Assembly: GCA_002685435.1 (NCBI GenBank)
Contig: NYXD01000002.1
Coordinates: 11,247-16,883 of the forward strand
Direction of reading: 5' to 3'
Origin: Cryomorphaceae bacterium
Lineage (GTDB): Bacteria > Bacteroidota > Bacteroidia > Flavobacteriales > Schleiferiaceae
DNA: 5,637 nucleotides
Of this stretch, positions 1-5,637 are shown piece by piece; the first letter of the stretch is position 1, and each line of letters begins with the position of its first letter. The notes beneath the pieces were generated by a model that saw nothing but the letters and a program-made list of their open reading frames with translations, ran no database searches and was not told where the DNA came from. Made by a program: the position numbers and the translations under genes.

Positions 1-95
1 GTCGCCCAATTGTCTCCCATGCCAAACAAACCGTGCAGAATAATCAGTGGTGCTCCTTCGCCGTATACTTTAGAGAACAACGGAACTACTTCCAT
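1..95 (-). CDS. Alpha/beta-fold hydrolase, N-terminal fragment (cut by window edge)
   Basis: Only the first 31 residues are visible, reading leftward from an ATG at 95-93. They run from [14 protein letters not shown], through a hydrophobic strand (LIIL, residues 17-20), to [10 protein letters not shown] at residues 21-30. A short strand followed by an HG motif is the oxyanion-hole region at the start of alpha/beta hydrolases, and [10 protein letters not shown] is close to the version seen in YbfF-type esterases. The nucleophile elbow and the rest of the catalytic triad lie outside the window, so the substrate cannot be stated. The start codon lies inside the end of pdxJ with a 10-base overlap in another frame, which suggests co-transcription and possibly coupled translation. 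No in-frame ATG is seen within about 45 bases upstream, so this start is well supported. The family call is fairly sure; the function is unknown. Confidence 0.8.
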   Translation of the reverse strand, partial: MEVVPLFSKVYGEGAPLIILHGLFGMGDNWA

Positions 96-826
96 GCGGT
101 CGGGTTCAAACAGTTTCTGTATTGTTGAATGGCATTGTGAAGCCCTAAATAAAGTGAATCAGCGATCAATGCGTGACCAATGCTTACCTCGTCCAGTGTG
201 CCATAAAGCTTCTGGGCAAAAAAGCTAAGGTTTTCAAGGCTGAGGTCGTGTCCGGCATTCACACCGAGACCAATGCTTTTCGCAAAGACTGCGCTGTTAA
301 CATAAGGAGCAACTGCGGCGGCGCTATCTTTTGCATAATCCACGGCATACGATTCCGTATACAATTCGATACGATCTGTACCTGTAGCTTTTGCCGCTAC
401 AATCTGCTTATTATCGGTTTCAATAAAAATGGATGTGCGGATGCCTGCATCTTTAAAAGTTCCGATAACCGCTGTCAGTAGTTCTTTGTGCTCAATGGCG
501 TTCCAACCTGCATTTGAAGTCAAAACACCGGGAGGGTCGGGAACAAGCGTGACTTGTGCAGGTCGATTTGCCAACACAAGTGCAATAAATTCCTCATTTG
601 GATACCCTTCGATATTGAACTCCGTCGTTACTGCAGGAGCTAAATCTGCAACATCACTATAGCGAATGTGACGCTGATCTGGCCTAGGGTGTACGGTAAT
701 TCCTTCAGCTCCGAAACGCTCACAATCGAGCGCGACTTTTAAAACGTTAGGTACATCGCCGCCTCTTGCATTGCGAAGGGTAGCGATCTTATTGATATTT
801 ACGCTGAGTTTTGTGTGATCGTTCAT
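86..826 (-). CDS. pdxJ: Pyridoxine 5'-phosphate synthase PdxJ
   Basis: This 246-residue protein is full length for PdxJ (about 240 residues). PdxJ is a cytoplasmic TIM-barrel enzyme. It condenses 1-deoxy-D-xylulose 5-phosphate with 3-amino-2-oxopropyl phosphate to give pyridoxine 5'-phosphate, the last ring-forming step of DXP-dependent vitamin B6 synthesis. Visible family motifs are [17 protein letters not shown] (residues 7-23), [12 protein letters not shown] (44-55, with His46 and His53), EFNIEG (69-74, with the catalytic-type Glu73), and [10 protein letters not shown] (186-195, with His193 matching the conserved histidine). [14 protein letters not shown] (95-108) is the substrate-phosphate and loop region. 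The ATG at 826 places the first barrel strand at the usual distance from the N-terminus. The gene is divergent from the CBS-domain gene, and its 3' end overlaps the hydrolase start by 10 bases. Nothing looks broken. Confidence 0.97.
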   Translation of the reverse strand: MNDHTKLSVNINKIATLRNARGGDVPNVLKVALDCERFGAEGITVHPRPDQRHIRYSDVADLAPAVTTEFNIEGYPNEEFIALVLANRPAQVTLVPDPPGVLTSNAGWNAIEHKELLTAVIGTFKDAGIRTSIFIETDNKQIVAAKATGTDRIELYTESYAVDYAKDSAAAVAPYVNSAVFAKSIGLGVNAGHDLSLENLSFFAQKLYGTLDEVSIGHALIADSLYLGLHNAIQQYRNCLNPTAWK

Positions 827-831
827 GGGGG

Positions 832-839
832 CAAAGCTA
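832..839 (-). promoter_or_regulatory. Candidate -7 box for pdxJ (TAnnTTTG)
   Basis: On the minus strand, 839 down to 832 reads TAGCTTTG, an exact match to the Bacteroidota primary sigma -7 consensus TAnnTTTG. It ends five bases before the pdxJ ATG at 826. Transcription would therefore start at or next to the start codon, giving a leaderless or nearly leaderless mRNA. I do not see a -33 TTG at the usual 17-23 base spacing; the nearest is about 32 bases upstream. The match is direct, but promoter activity is inferred. Confidence 0.4.
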
Positions 840-850
840 AAGAAAAGGGC

Positions 851-858
851 TATGTTTG
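851..858 (+). promoter_or_regulatory. Candidate -7 box for the CBS-nadK-porG-uppS-bamA operon (TAnnTTTG)
   Basis: TATGTTTG matches the Bacteroidota -7 consensus exactly and lies seven bases before the preferred ATG of the CBS gene at 866. It faces away from the matching box for pdxJ at 832-839. No -33 TTG sits at the usual spacing; one at 811-813 is too far upstream. If the box is used, the mRNA would start at about the ATG. It would also exclude the longer CBS reading frame that begins at 815, upstream of the promoter. Confidence 0.4.
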
Positions 859-865
859 TTATGAA

Positions 866-1534
866 ATGTTACAAGAAACACTACATACAGAACCCATCAA
901 AGGGATTATTCTTGAGACAACAATAGCTGAGGCTTTGGAGTTCATGGAGGATCTTAAAATTAGCCACCTTCCCGTGGTTACGAATGAAGGCATGTATGCT
1001 GGGCTTTTGAGCGAAGATGCGCTTTATGAAGCCCAAGACGATACAGCGTATGTACAGAGTGCTTTACGCCCCGCTTTTGTACCTCACGTGATAGAAGGTG
1101 CTCATTTTTTCGAGATCATGGAAGTTTGCACGCAACACCGGATTACGCTGGTACCCGTGGTCAATAAAGAAGGACGCTATATCAATTCTTATTTATTATC
1201 TGATATTCTAGAGTTTTTTAGAGCAACGCCTACTTTGCTTCAATCGGGTGCCATCCTCGTGGTGAGTATTGCGACAGACCAATACAGCGTTATAGACATT
1301 GCACACGCTGTAGAACACAATGATGCTAAGCTCTTAGGGCTGTGGATGACACATCAAGCGAACGAAACCGCTCTGCAGTTGACATTGAAGGTTAATTTAG
1401 AGCATACGGCGCCTATTATCAAGAGTTTACAACGCTACGGCTACGAAATAGAAGGTATCTTTGGCGATGAATCGTACGATGCCGATTACCGCGAACGTTA
1501 CGACCATTTAATGAACTATTTGAAGTACTCATGA
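866..1534 (+). CDS. CBS-pair domain protein with ACT-like C-terminal region
   Basis: The protein has 222 residues when started at the ATG at 866. It has two CBS motifs, each with the typical strand and HLPVV/LVPVV core. The first spans about residues 8-55 ([21 protein letters not shown], residues 33-53) and the second about 68-120 ([12 protein letters not shown], then LLSDILEFF). The region from about 129 to 192 (starting GAILVVSI, ending YGYEIEGIF) resembles an ACT-type ligand-binding fold. No enzymatic domain is visible. CBS pairs commonly bind adenine nucleotides, so a cytoplasmic sensor role is plausible, but the partner and ligand are unknown. The frame is open back to an ATG at 815, but that would overlap the divergent pdxJ start and add 17 residues outside the domain, so 866 is preferred. 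Its stop overlaps the nadK start in an ATGA junction, which suggests coupled translation. AcuB-like annotations are possible but not demonstrated. Confidence 0.85.
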   Translation: MLQETLHTEPIKGIILETTIAEALEFMEDLKISHLPVVTNEGMYAGLLSEDALYEAQDDTAYVQSALRPAFVPHVIEGAHFFEIMEVCTQHRITLVPVVNKEGRYINSYLLSDILEFFRATPTLLQSGAILVVSIATDQYSVIDIAHAVEHNDAKLLGLWMTHQANETALQLTLKVNLEHTAPIIKSLQRYGYEIEGIFGDESYDADYRERYDHLMNYLKYS

Positions 1535-2421
1535 GAATAGCACTCTTTGGACGCACGCCTAAAGCCACGAACCTGCCTTATCTAGAGGTGGTGTTAGAGA
1601 AATTGGTCGAAGAAGGCGTTGATTTTGCAGTATATCATACCATGGTTGGGGCCTGTGACGAAATTAAAACGGACGAATTTCCTGAAATGCATTTTTCAAC
1701 CTATGCAGACGAGGAAGAATTGGAAAATTTCGATCCGCATTTCCTCATTTCTTTAGGGGGAGATGGGACGATACTCGATGCAACGGTACTCATACAGAAT
1801 AAGGACATTCCGATTTTAGGAATAAATATGGGCCGATTAGGGTTTCTTGCGAATGTTGCGAAAAGCAATATTGAGACCTCATTAGACGCGCTTTTTAGCG
1901 GTAGATTCCAATTGGATTTTCGTTCATTGTTACAGATTCGCACCTCGTGTAACCGTGTGGTCAAGCCGAATTTCGCATTAAATGAGATTACTATCGCAAG
2001 GAAGGAAACCACCAGCATGATTACTGTGCATACCTATTTGAACGGTGCGTATTTAAACAGTTACTGGGCGGATGGCTTAATAGTAAGTACGCCGACAGGT
2101 TCCACGGGGTATAGTTTGAGTTGTGGCGGCCCCATTATAATGCCAAATAGTGAAAATTTTGTTCTCACTCCTATTGCGCCGCACAATTTGACCATGCGTC
2201 CTTTCGTTATCTCTGACAATAACACGCTCCGTCTTCGCATAGAAAGTCGGGAAAACGAATTTTTAACATCATTGGACAGTCGAATACACAGTTTTGATAC
2301 GACCACGGAACTCTTCATTCAAAAGGCCGATTTCCGCATCGCATTAGTGCAAACTGAGCTACAAGATTTCCCATCTACACTCCGTAATAAATTAAGCTGG
2401 GGACTAGATTACAGGAATTAA
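1531..2421 (+). CDS. nadK: NAD kinase
   Basis: This 296-residue cytoplasmic enzyme phosphorylates the 2' hydroxyl of NAD+ to make NADP+, usually with ATP or polyphosphate as donor. The family signatures are in order: ISLGGDGTILDA (residues 73-84, with GGDGT at 76-80 and its catalytic-type Asp), GINMGRLGFLA (97-107), NEITIARK (151-158, the NE pair that contacts the nicotinamide-side ribose), ADGLIVSTPTGSTGYSLS (180-197, the glycine-rich nucleotide site), and LTPIAPHNLTMRPFVI (212-227). SLDSR (247-251) takes the place of the more common LDG motif. The ending LRNKLSWGLDYRN is typical of Bacteroidota NadK. The length is normal. The ATG lies in a 4-base ATGA overlap with the CBS gene, and three bases separate its stop from the porG-like ATG. 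NAD kinase sets the NADP(H) pool used in biosynthesis and oxidative defence. Confidence 0.97.
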   Translation: MRIALFGRTPKATNLPYLEVVLEKLVEEGVDFAVYHTMVGACDEIKTDEFPEMHFSTYADEEELENFDPHFLISLGGDGTILDATVLIQNKDIPILGINMGRLGFLANVAKSNIETSLDALFSGRFQLDFRSLLQIRTSCNRVVKPNFALNEITIARKETTSMITVHTYLNGAYLNSYWADGLIVSTPTGSTGYSLSCGGPIIMPNSENFVLTPIAPHNLTMRPFVISDNNTLRLRIESRENEFLTSLDSRIHSFDTTTELFIQKADFRIALVQTELQDFPSTLRNKLSWGLDYRN

Positions 2422-2424
2422 TTC

Positions 2425-3246
2425 ATGAAAAAAGCACTCCTTTATTTCCTGCTTTTTAGCAGTTCTTTCCTTCATGCCCAATTTTATGAGTTGGGTTTAG
2501 GCGGTTCGGGAACATTGTTTCATGGCGATGTCGGAGCGGTTGGAACTAATGCTCAGGGGGCGTATGGATTCTTACCAAACCAACCTGTGGGTCAAATCAC
2601 CTTACGTCGTCAATACAATTGGCATTGGAGTACACGAACGAATTATTACCGTGGCTACGTAGGCGCCTCAGATACATGGTCGAAAGATGATTTTAAATTA
2701 AACCGAGAGATTGCCTTCAGAACAGAAATTTCCGAATTCAGCTACATGACCGAATTTAATTTCTGGCCGTATGGAACGGGCACGAAATTCAAGCGTTCCT
2801 TTTATGTGTTCGGTGGATTGGGTTTAACATTTTATAATCCTCAAGGTTTTTACCAAGAGGAATGGCACAATCTACGTGAGTTAGGTACCGAAGGTCAACA
2901 AACGGAATTGAGTGATCAACTTTTCTACGGCAACACCACCCTCACGGTTCCTTTTGGTATGGGTTACCGCCAGAGTTTAGGGCGCGATTTTAGTCTAACG
3001 GCAGAATTAGGCTGGCGCAGGTACGGTACGGATTACATGGACGATACCAGCGGAGATTTTGTTGATGCCGCGGCATTAGAGGAGGAGCGAAATGCAGTTG
3101 CGGCCTATTTTTCAAACCCCGGAAACGTCTCTTATTCAAATGGATTGGCTCGAGGCACTGCTGAACAGCGAGATTGGACTATTTTTGCCGGACTGACCCT
3201 ATTTTACAACCTAAGTCCTCGAGATGAACGCTGCAGTGGATTCTAA
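2425..3246 (+). CDS. porG: DUF6089 / PorG-like outer-membrane beta-barrel protein
   Basis: The protein has 273 residues. Residues 1-18 are a clear Sec signal peptide (lysines, a hydrophobic core, then FLHA before Gln19). The mature part is rich in alternating aromatic and glycine strands: FYELGLGGSGTLFHGDVG (20-37), SFYVFGGLGLTFYNP (125-139), LTAELGWRRYGTDY (191-204) and WTIFAGLTLFYNL (251-263). This fits a small outer-membrane barrel. The acidic DYMDDTSGDFVD segment (203-214) and the position between nadK and uppS-bamA fit the DUF6089 family. As I recall, this family includes PorG (PG0189) of Porphyromonas gingivalis, a type IX secretion protein that associates with the PorK/PorN ring and is also encoded beside uppS and an Omp85 gene. 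The barrel and family calls are good; a T9SS role here is inferred. An AGGA-like site (2413-2416) precedes the ATG. The 3' end overlaps uppS by 23 bases. Confidence 0.75.
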   Translation: MKKALLYFLLFSSSFLHAQFYELGLGGSGTLFHGDVGAVGTNAQGAYGFLPNQPVGQITLRRQYNWHWSTRTNYYRGYVGASDTWSKDDFKLNREIAFRTEISEFSYMTEFNFWPYGTGTKFKRSFYVFGGLGLTFYNPQGFYQEEWHNLRELGTEGQQTELSDQLFYGNTTLTVPFGMGYRQSLGRDFSLTAELGWRRYGTDYMDDTSGDFVDAAALEEERNAVAAYFSNPGNVSYSNGLARGTAEQRDWTIFAGLTLFYNLSPRDERCSGF

Positions 3247-4009
3247 AGTTTTTAAAGCTAATCGGCTTAAGGCCGGGCTAAACCCAAAGCATATGCCTGA
3301 GCATATTGCTGTCATTATGGACGGCAATGGTCGCTGGGCAAAACAGCAGGGTTTTAGGTCGCGGGTTCGTGGCCATGAAGTAGGGGTAGAGGCATTAAGA
3401 AGAATAACTACGGCATCGGCCGAATTAGGTTTAAACTACCTTACTGTTTACGCCTTCTCTACTGAAAACTGGAATCGACCGAAGGCGGAAGTAGACGCCT
3501 TAATGAATATTCTAATGACTGCATTAGAAAAGGAATTGCCAACATTAATGGGCAATAACGTACGTCTCTGTGCTATAGGTAACGTAGATACCTTACCGAC
3601 AAAAGCAAATAAAAAGTTAATGTCTGTTATTCAGTCTACAGCAAAGAATGATGGGTTAACTTTGACGCTTGCGTTGAGTTACGGCTCACAGGATGAAATG
3701 GTGCAAGCCATTCGCAAGATTGCTCAAGATGTTGCTGAAGGAACAATACTTCCAGCAGATATTAATGAAGCGGCAGTGGAACAACATTTGTTTACTGCCG
3801 GAATGCCACATCCGGATCTCATGATCAGGACTAGTGGCGAGCAGCGAATCAGCAACTATCTGTTGTGGCAACTGGCCTACGCAGAGTTATATTTCACGCC
3901 TGTTTTATGGCCCGATTTCGACGCATCCGGTTTATACGATGCAATAGCGGCTTTTCAAAAACGCGAACGCAGGTTCGGGCAAACCACAGAACAGTTAACG
4001 GCAGAATAA
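3224..4009 (+). CDS. uppS: Isoprenyl transferase / undecaprenyl diphosphate synthase
   Basis: This 261-residue cis-prenyltransferase adds isopentenyl units to farnesyl diphosphate. It makes the C55 lipid carrier for peptidoglycan and surface glycans and acts at the inner face of the cytoplasmic membrane. Key motifs are AVIMDGNGRWAKQQG (residues 29-43, with catalytic-type Asp33), RGHEVG (49-54), YAFSTENWNRP (76-86), SYGSQDE (152-158), and RTSGEQRISNYLLWQ (202-216, with Arg202, Arg208 and Ser210 for diphosphate binding). AYAELYFTPVLWPDF (218-232) contains the conserved Glu221. All signature residues are present. The ATG at 3224 lies inside the end of porG, a 23-base overlap. A later in-frame ATG at 3293 would start right at PEHIAVIMDG and leave no N-terminal leader, while family members usually carry 10-20 residues before it, so 3224 is preferred. 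The bamA ATG begins four bases after this stop. Confidence 0.97.
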   Translation: MNAAVDSKVFKANRLKAGLNPKHMPEHIAVIMDGNGRWAKQQGFRSRVRGHEVGVEALRRITTASAELGLNYLTVYAFSTENWNRPKAEVDALMNILMTALEKELPTLMGNNVRLCAIGNVDTLPTKANKKLMSVIQSTAKNDGLTLTLALSYGSQDEMVQAIRKIAQDVAEGTILPADINEAAVEQHLFTAGMPHPDLMIRTSGEQRISNYLLWQLAYAELYFTPVLWPDFDASGLYDAIAAFQKRERRFGQTTEQLTAE

Positions 4010-4013
4010 AGAC

Positions 4014-5637
4014 ATGAAGAATACCCTTTGGGCACTTATACTCACTCTAGTTTCTTTCACAACCACTGCGCAAGTGGTTCAAAACGGTGATTTTGGCCTC
4101 ATTCCAGGAATTGACTACGAGGTAGCCGGTATAACGGTGAGTGGCGCGCAGGATTTAGATCCGAACGTTGTGATTATGCTCACTAATATTCGAGTGGGCG
4201 ATAATATTCAATTCCCTGACCCAAAAATATCAGACGCCATCCGTACCCTATGGCGCCAGCAACTTTTCGAGAATATCACCTTTAGTGTAGTAAATAAGAG
4301 TGGAAAAAAAGTCTATTTAGACATTCGCTTGAAGGAGCTACCGAAGATGAGTAAGTATTTTATTACAGGCGTTAAAAAAACTTGGAAGGACGATATTCGT
4401 GAAGAGCTAGATCTACGTGCTGGAAAAGTGGTGAATGAGAATCTAGTGGTCATGAGTCGTAACAAGATTCAATCGTATTTCCGCGAAAAAGGCTATTTAA
4501 ACGCCTCCGTCGATATTACCCAGGAACGTGATACAACGTTTAATAATGCGGTCATCTTAGGGTTTAAAGTCAAGTCGGGTGAACGTGTAAAAATCGGAGA
4601 AATTTCTTTTGTTGGAAATGAAGCGGTGGCGGATAAGGTCCTATTGAAAGCAATGAAGAACACAAAGATGAAAGGCAAAGCCATCTTTAAAGTTTCAAAG
4701 CTTCGTAAAACGGAATACCGTGAAGATTTACGTGCATTGGTAGCGAAATACAACGGCATGGGTTACCGCGATGCACGTATCATTCGAGATACGAACTACC
4801 GTGTAGACGACGAACTCATTAACATTGAAATTTCAGTAGAAGAGGGTCGTAAATATTATTTCGGAGACATCTCGTTTGTAGGGAATACGAAATACGATAC
4901 GCCCTTGTTGCGCAGCATTTTGAAAATCAATCGCGGCGACATTTACGACAGTCAGCATTTAAACGAACGCGTGAGCTTCGATGCCAATGGAAATGACGTG
5001 GCCTCGATATATTTGAACAATGGATACCTCTTTTCTCAAGTCGTTCCTATTGAAAAGAATGTTCAGAACGATACTATTGATGTAGAAATTCGCATTCAGG
5101 AAGGCCGTCAGGCTACCATTCGCAAAGTAAGTATCACGGGTAATGAGCGTACAAACGACCATGTGATTTACCGTGAAGTGAGAACACGTCCAGGCGATCT
5201 GTTTTCAAAGGCAATGATTCAGCGTACCATTCGTGAGTTATCGCAATTGGGTTATTTCGATCAAACGCAGATCGGTGTAAATCCTGTGCCAGATCCTCAA
5301 ACAGGTACTGTTGACCTTGAATATACTGTGGTCGAAAAATCGACTTCACAGCTCGAACTCCAGGGTGGATGGGGTGCGAATCGTGTGGTCGGTACGCTTG
5401 GTTTGAATTTTAACAACTTCTCCGCTAAAAACGTGGGTAACAAGCGCGCTTGGCAACCGTTGCCGACGGGTGATGGTCAGACGATTAGTATTCGTGCTCA
5501 ATCGAATGGCCTCTATTTTCAGAGTTACAACGCTTCCTTTACGGAGCCATGGTTAGGCGGTAAAAAGCCCAATAGTTTTACCGGAACGATCTATCATAAT
5601 GTTCAAAGTAATGGTGTTCAAGCAAGCGATCCGAACC
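4014..5637 (+). CDS. bamA: Outer membrane assembly factor BamA (Omp85), N-terminal 541 residues; cut by window edge
   Basis: The frame is open from the ATG at 4014 to the window end with no stop. It gives 541 residues of a family that is usually over 800. Residues 1-19 form a signal peptide (MKNTLWALILTLVSFTTTA, before Gln20). Five POTRA repeats follow at about 36-111, 112-188, 192-278, 281-364 and 367-442. Each has a glycine-bearing strand near its start, such as ITVSG (40-44), FVGN (199-202 and 288-291) and ITGN (374-377), and most have a G-Y/L-F segment. The third and fourth contain NGMGYRDA (247-254) and NNGYLFSQV (335-343). The 16-stranded barrel begins at about 445 (LELQGGWGANRVVGTLGLNFNNF), and SYNASFTEPWLGGKKPNSF (518-536) matches Bacteroidota BamA. 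The protein inserts beta-barrels into the outer membrane, plausibly including the upstream PorG-like protein. The gene lies four bases after uppS. In related genomes ompH/skp-type chaperone genes follow, but that part is outside the window. Confidence 0.96.
   Translation, partial: MKNTLWALILTLVSFTTTAQVVQNGDFGLIPGIDYEVAGITVSGAQDLDPNVVIMLTNIRVGDNIQFPDPKISDAIRTLWRQQLFENITFSVVNKSGKKVYLDIRLKELPKMSKYFITGVKKTWKDDIREELDLRAGKVVNENLVVMSRNKIQSYFREKGYLNASVDITQERDTTFNNAVILGFKVKSGERVKIGEISFVGNEAVADKVLLKAMKNTKMKGKAIFKVSKLRKTEYREDLRALVAKYNGMGYRDARIIRDTNYRVDDELINIEISVEEGRKYYFGDISFVGNTKYDTPLLRSILKINRGDIYDSQHLNERVSFDANGNDVASIYLNNGYLFSQVVPIEKNVQNDTIDVEIRIQEGRQATIRKVSITGNERTNDHVIYREVRTRPGDLFSKAMIQRTIRELSQLGYFDQTQIGVNPVPDPQTGTVDLEYTVVEKSTSQLELQGGWGANRVVGTLGLNFNNFSAKNVGNKRAWQPLPTGDGQTISIRAQSNGLYFQSYNASFTEPWLGGKKPNSFTGTIYHNVQSNGVQASDPN

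Noticed and set aside
10..662. Several rightward open frames opposite pdxJ and the hydrolase
   Set aside because: They lie wholly opposite the well-supported pdxJ and hydrolase coding frames, have cysteine-rich or unnatural composition, and show no recognisable domain. They are antisense shadows.
815..865. Longer start for the CBS-domain protein at 815
   Set aside because: It would overlap the divergent pdxJ start by 12 bases, begin upstream of the -7-like box at 851-858, and add 17 low-complexity residues outside the first CBS motif. The ATG at 866 fits better.
1701..2318. Leftward open frames inside nadK
   Set aside because: They are antisense to conserved NadK motifs, with serine- and arginine-rich composition and no family resemblance.
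3180..3187. TATTTTTG, a match to TAnnTTTG about 36 bases before uppS
   Set aside because: It falls on conserved porG codons for the last barrel strand (WTIFAG). It has no TTG at the proper -33 spacing, and a motif with six fixed bases is expected by chance in a window this size.
4192..5112. Repeated glycine-bearing segments in bamA as possible DNA repeats
   Set aside because: They are similar only at the protein level and reflect the five POTRA domains, not direct DNA repeats or recent duplication.
4493..5349. Leftward open frames inside bamA
   Set aside because: They are short frames antisense to the POTRA repeats and have no domain. The bamA frame on the plus strand is continuous and conserved.

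Overview
The window looks like chromosome of a Flavobacteriales-type Bacteroidota. It has moderate GC (mid-40s percent by eye) and almost no intergenic space. Start codons mostly lack strong Shine-Dalgarno sequences, and two sites match the Bacteroidota -7 promoter consensus TAnnTTTG. The protein sequences and gene order also fit that phylum. A lineage near the Cryomorphaceae/Schleiferiaceae is possible from the GC level, but that is a guess.

Layout. Two genes run leftward at the left end: an alpha/beta hydrolase, of which only the first 31 residues are inside the window, and pdxJ (pyridoxine 5'-phosphate synthase) just upstream of it. From a gap of about 40 bp, five genes run rightward with overlaps or gaps of a few bases. 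They are a CBS-domain protein with an ACT-like tail, nadK (NAD kinase), a porG-like outer-membrane barrel (DUF6089), uppS (undecaprenyl diphosphate synthase) and bamA, which is cut by the right edge after 541 residues. No stretch over 300 bases lacks a gene. I saw no RNA gene, mobile element, CRISPR array or terminator.

How the genes fit together. The leftward pair begins with PLP cofactor synthesis. The rightward set mixes nucleotide-cofactor control (CBS protein, NAD kinase) with envelope building. UppS makes the lipid carrier for peptidoglycan and other glycans, BamA inserts outer-membrane barrels, and the PorG-like protein is a barrel tied to type IX secretion in Porphyromonas gingivalis. 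The tight packing suggests one transcript from the CBS gene to beyond bamA.

I do not see a previously undescribed system. The points most worth a second look are the paired -7 boxes facing outward in the divergent gap, which would give nearly leaderless mRNAs; the uncharacterised CBS/ACT-like protein coupled to nadK; and the T9SS-linked barrel between nadK and uppS-bamA.
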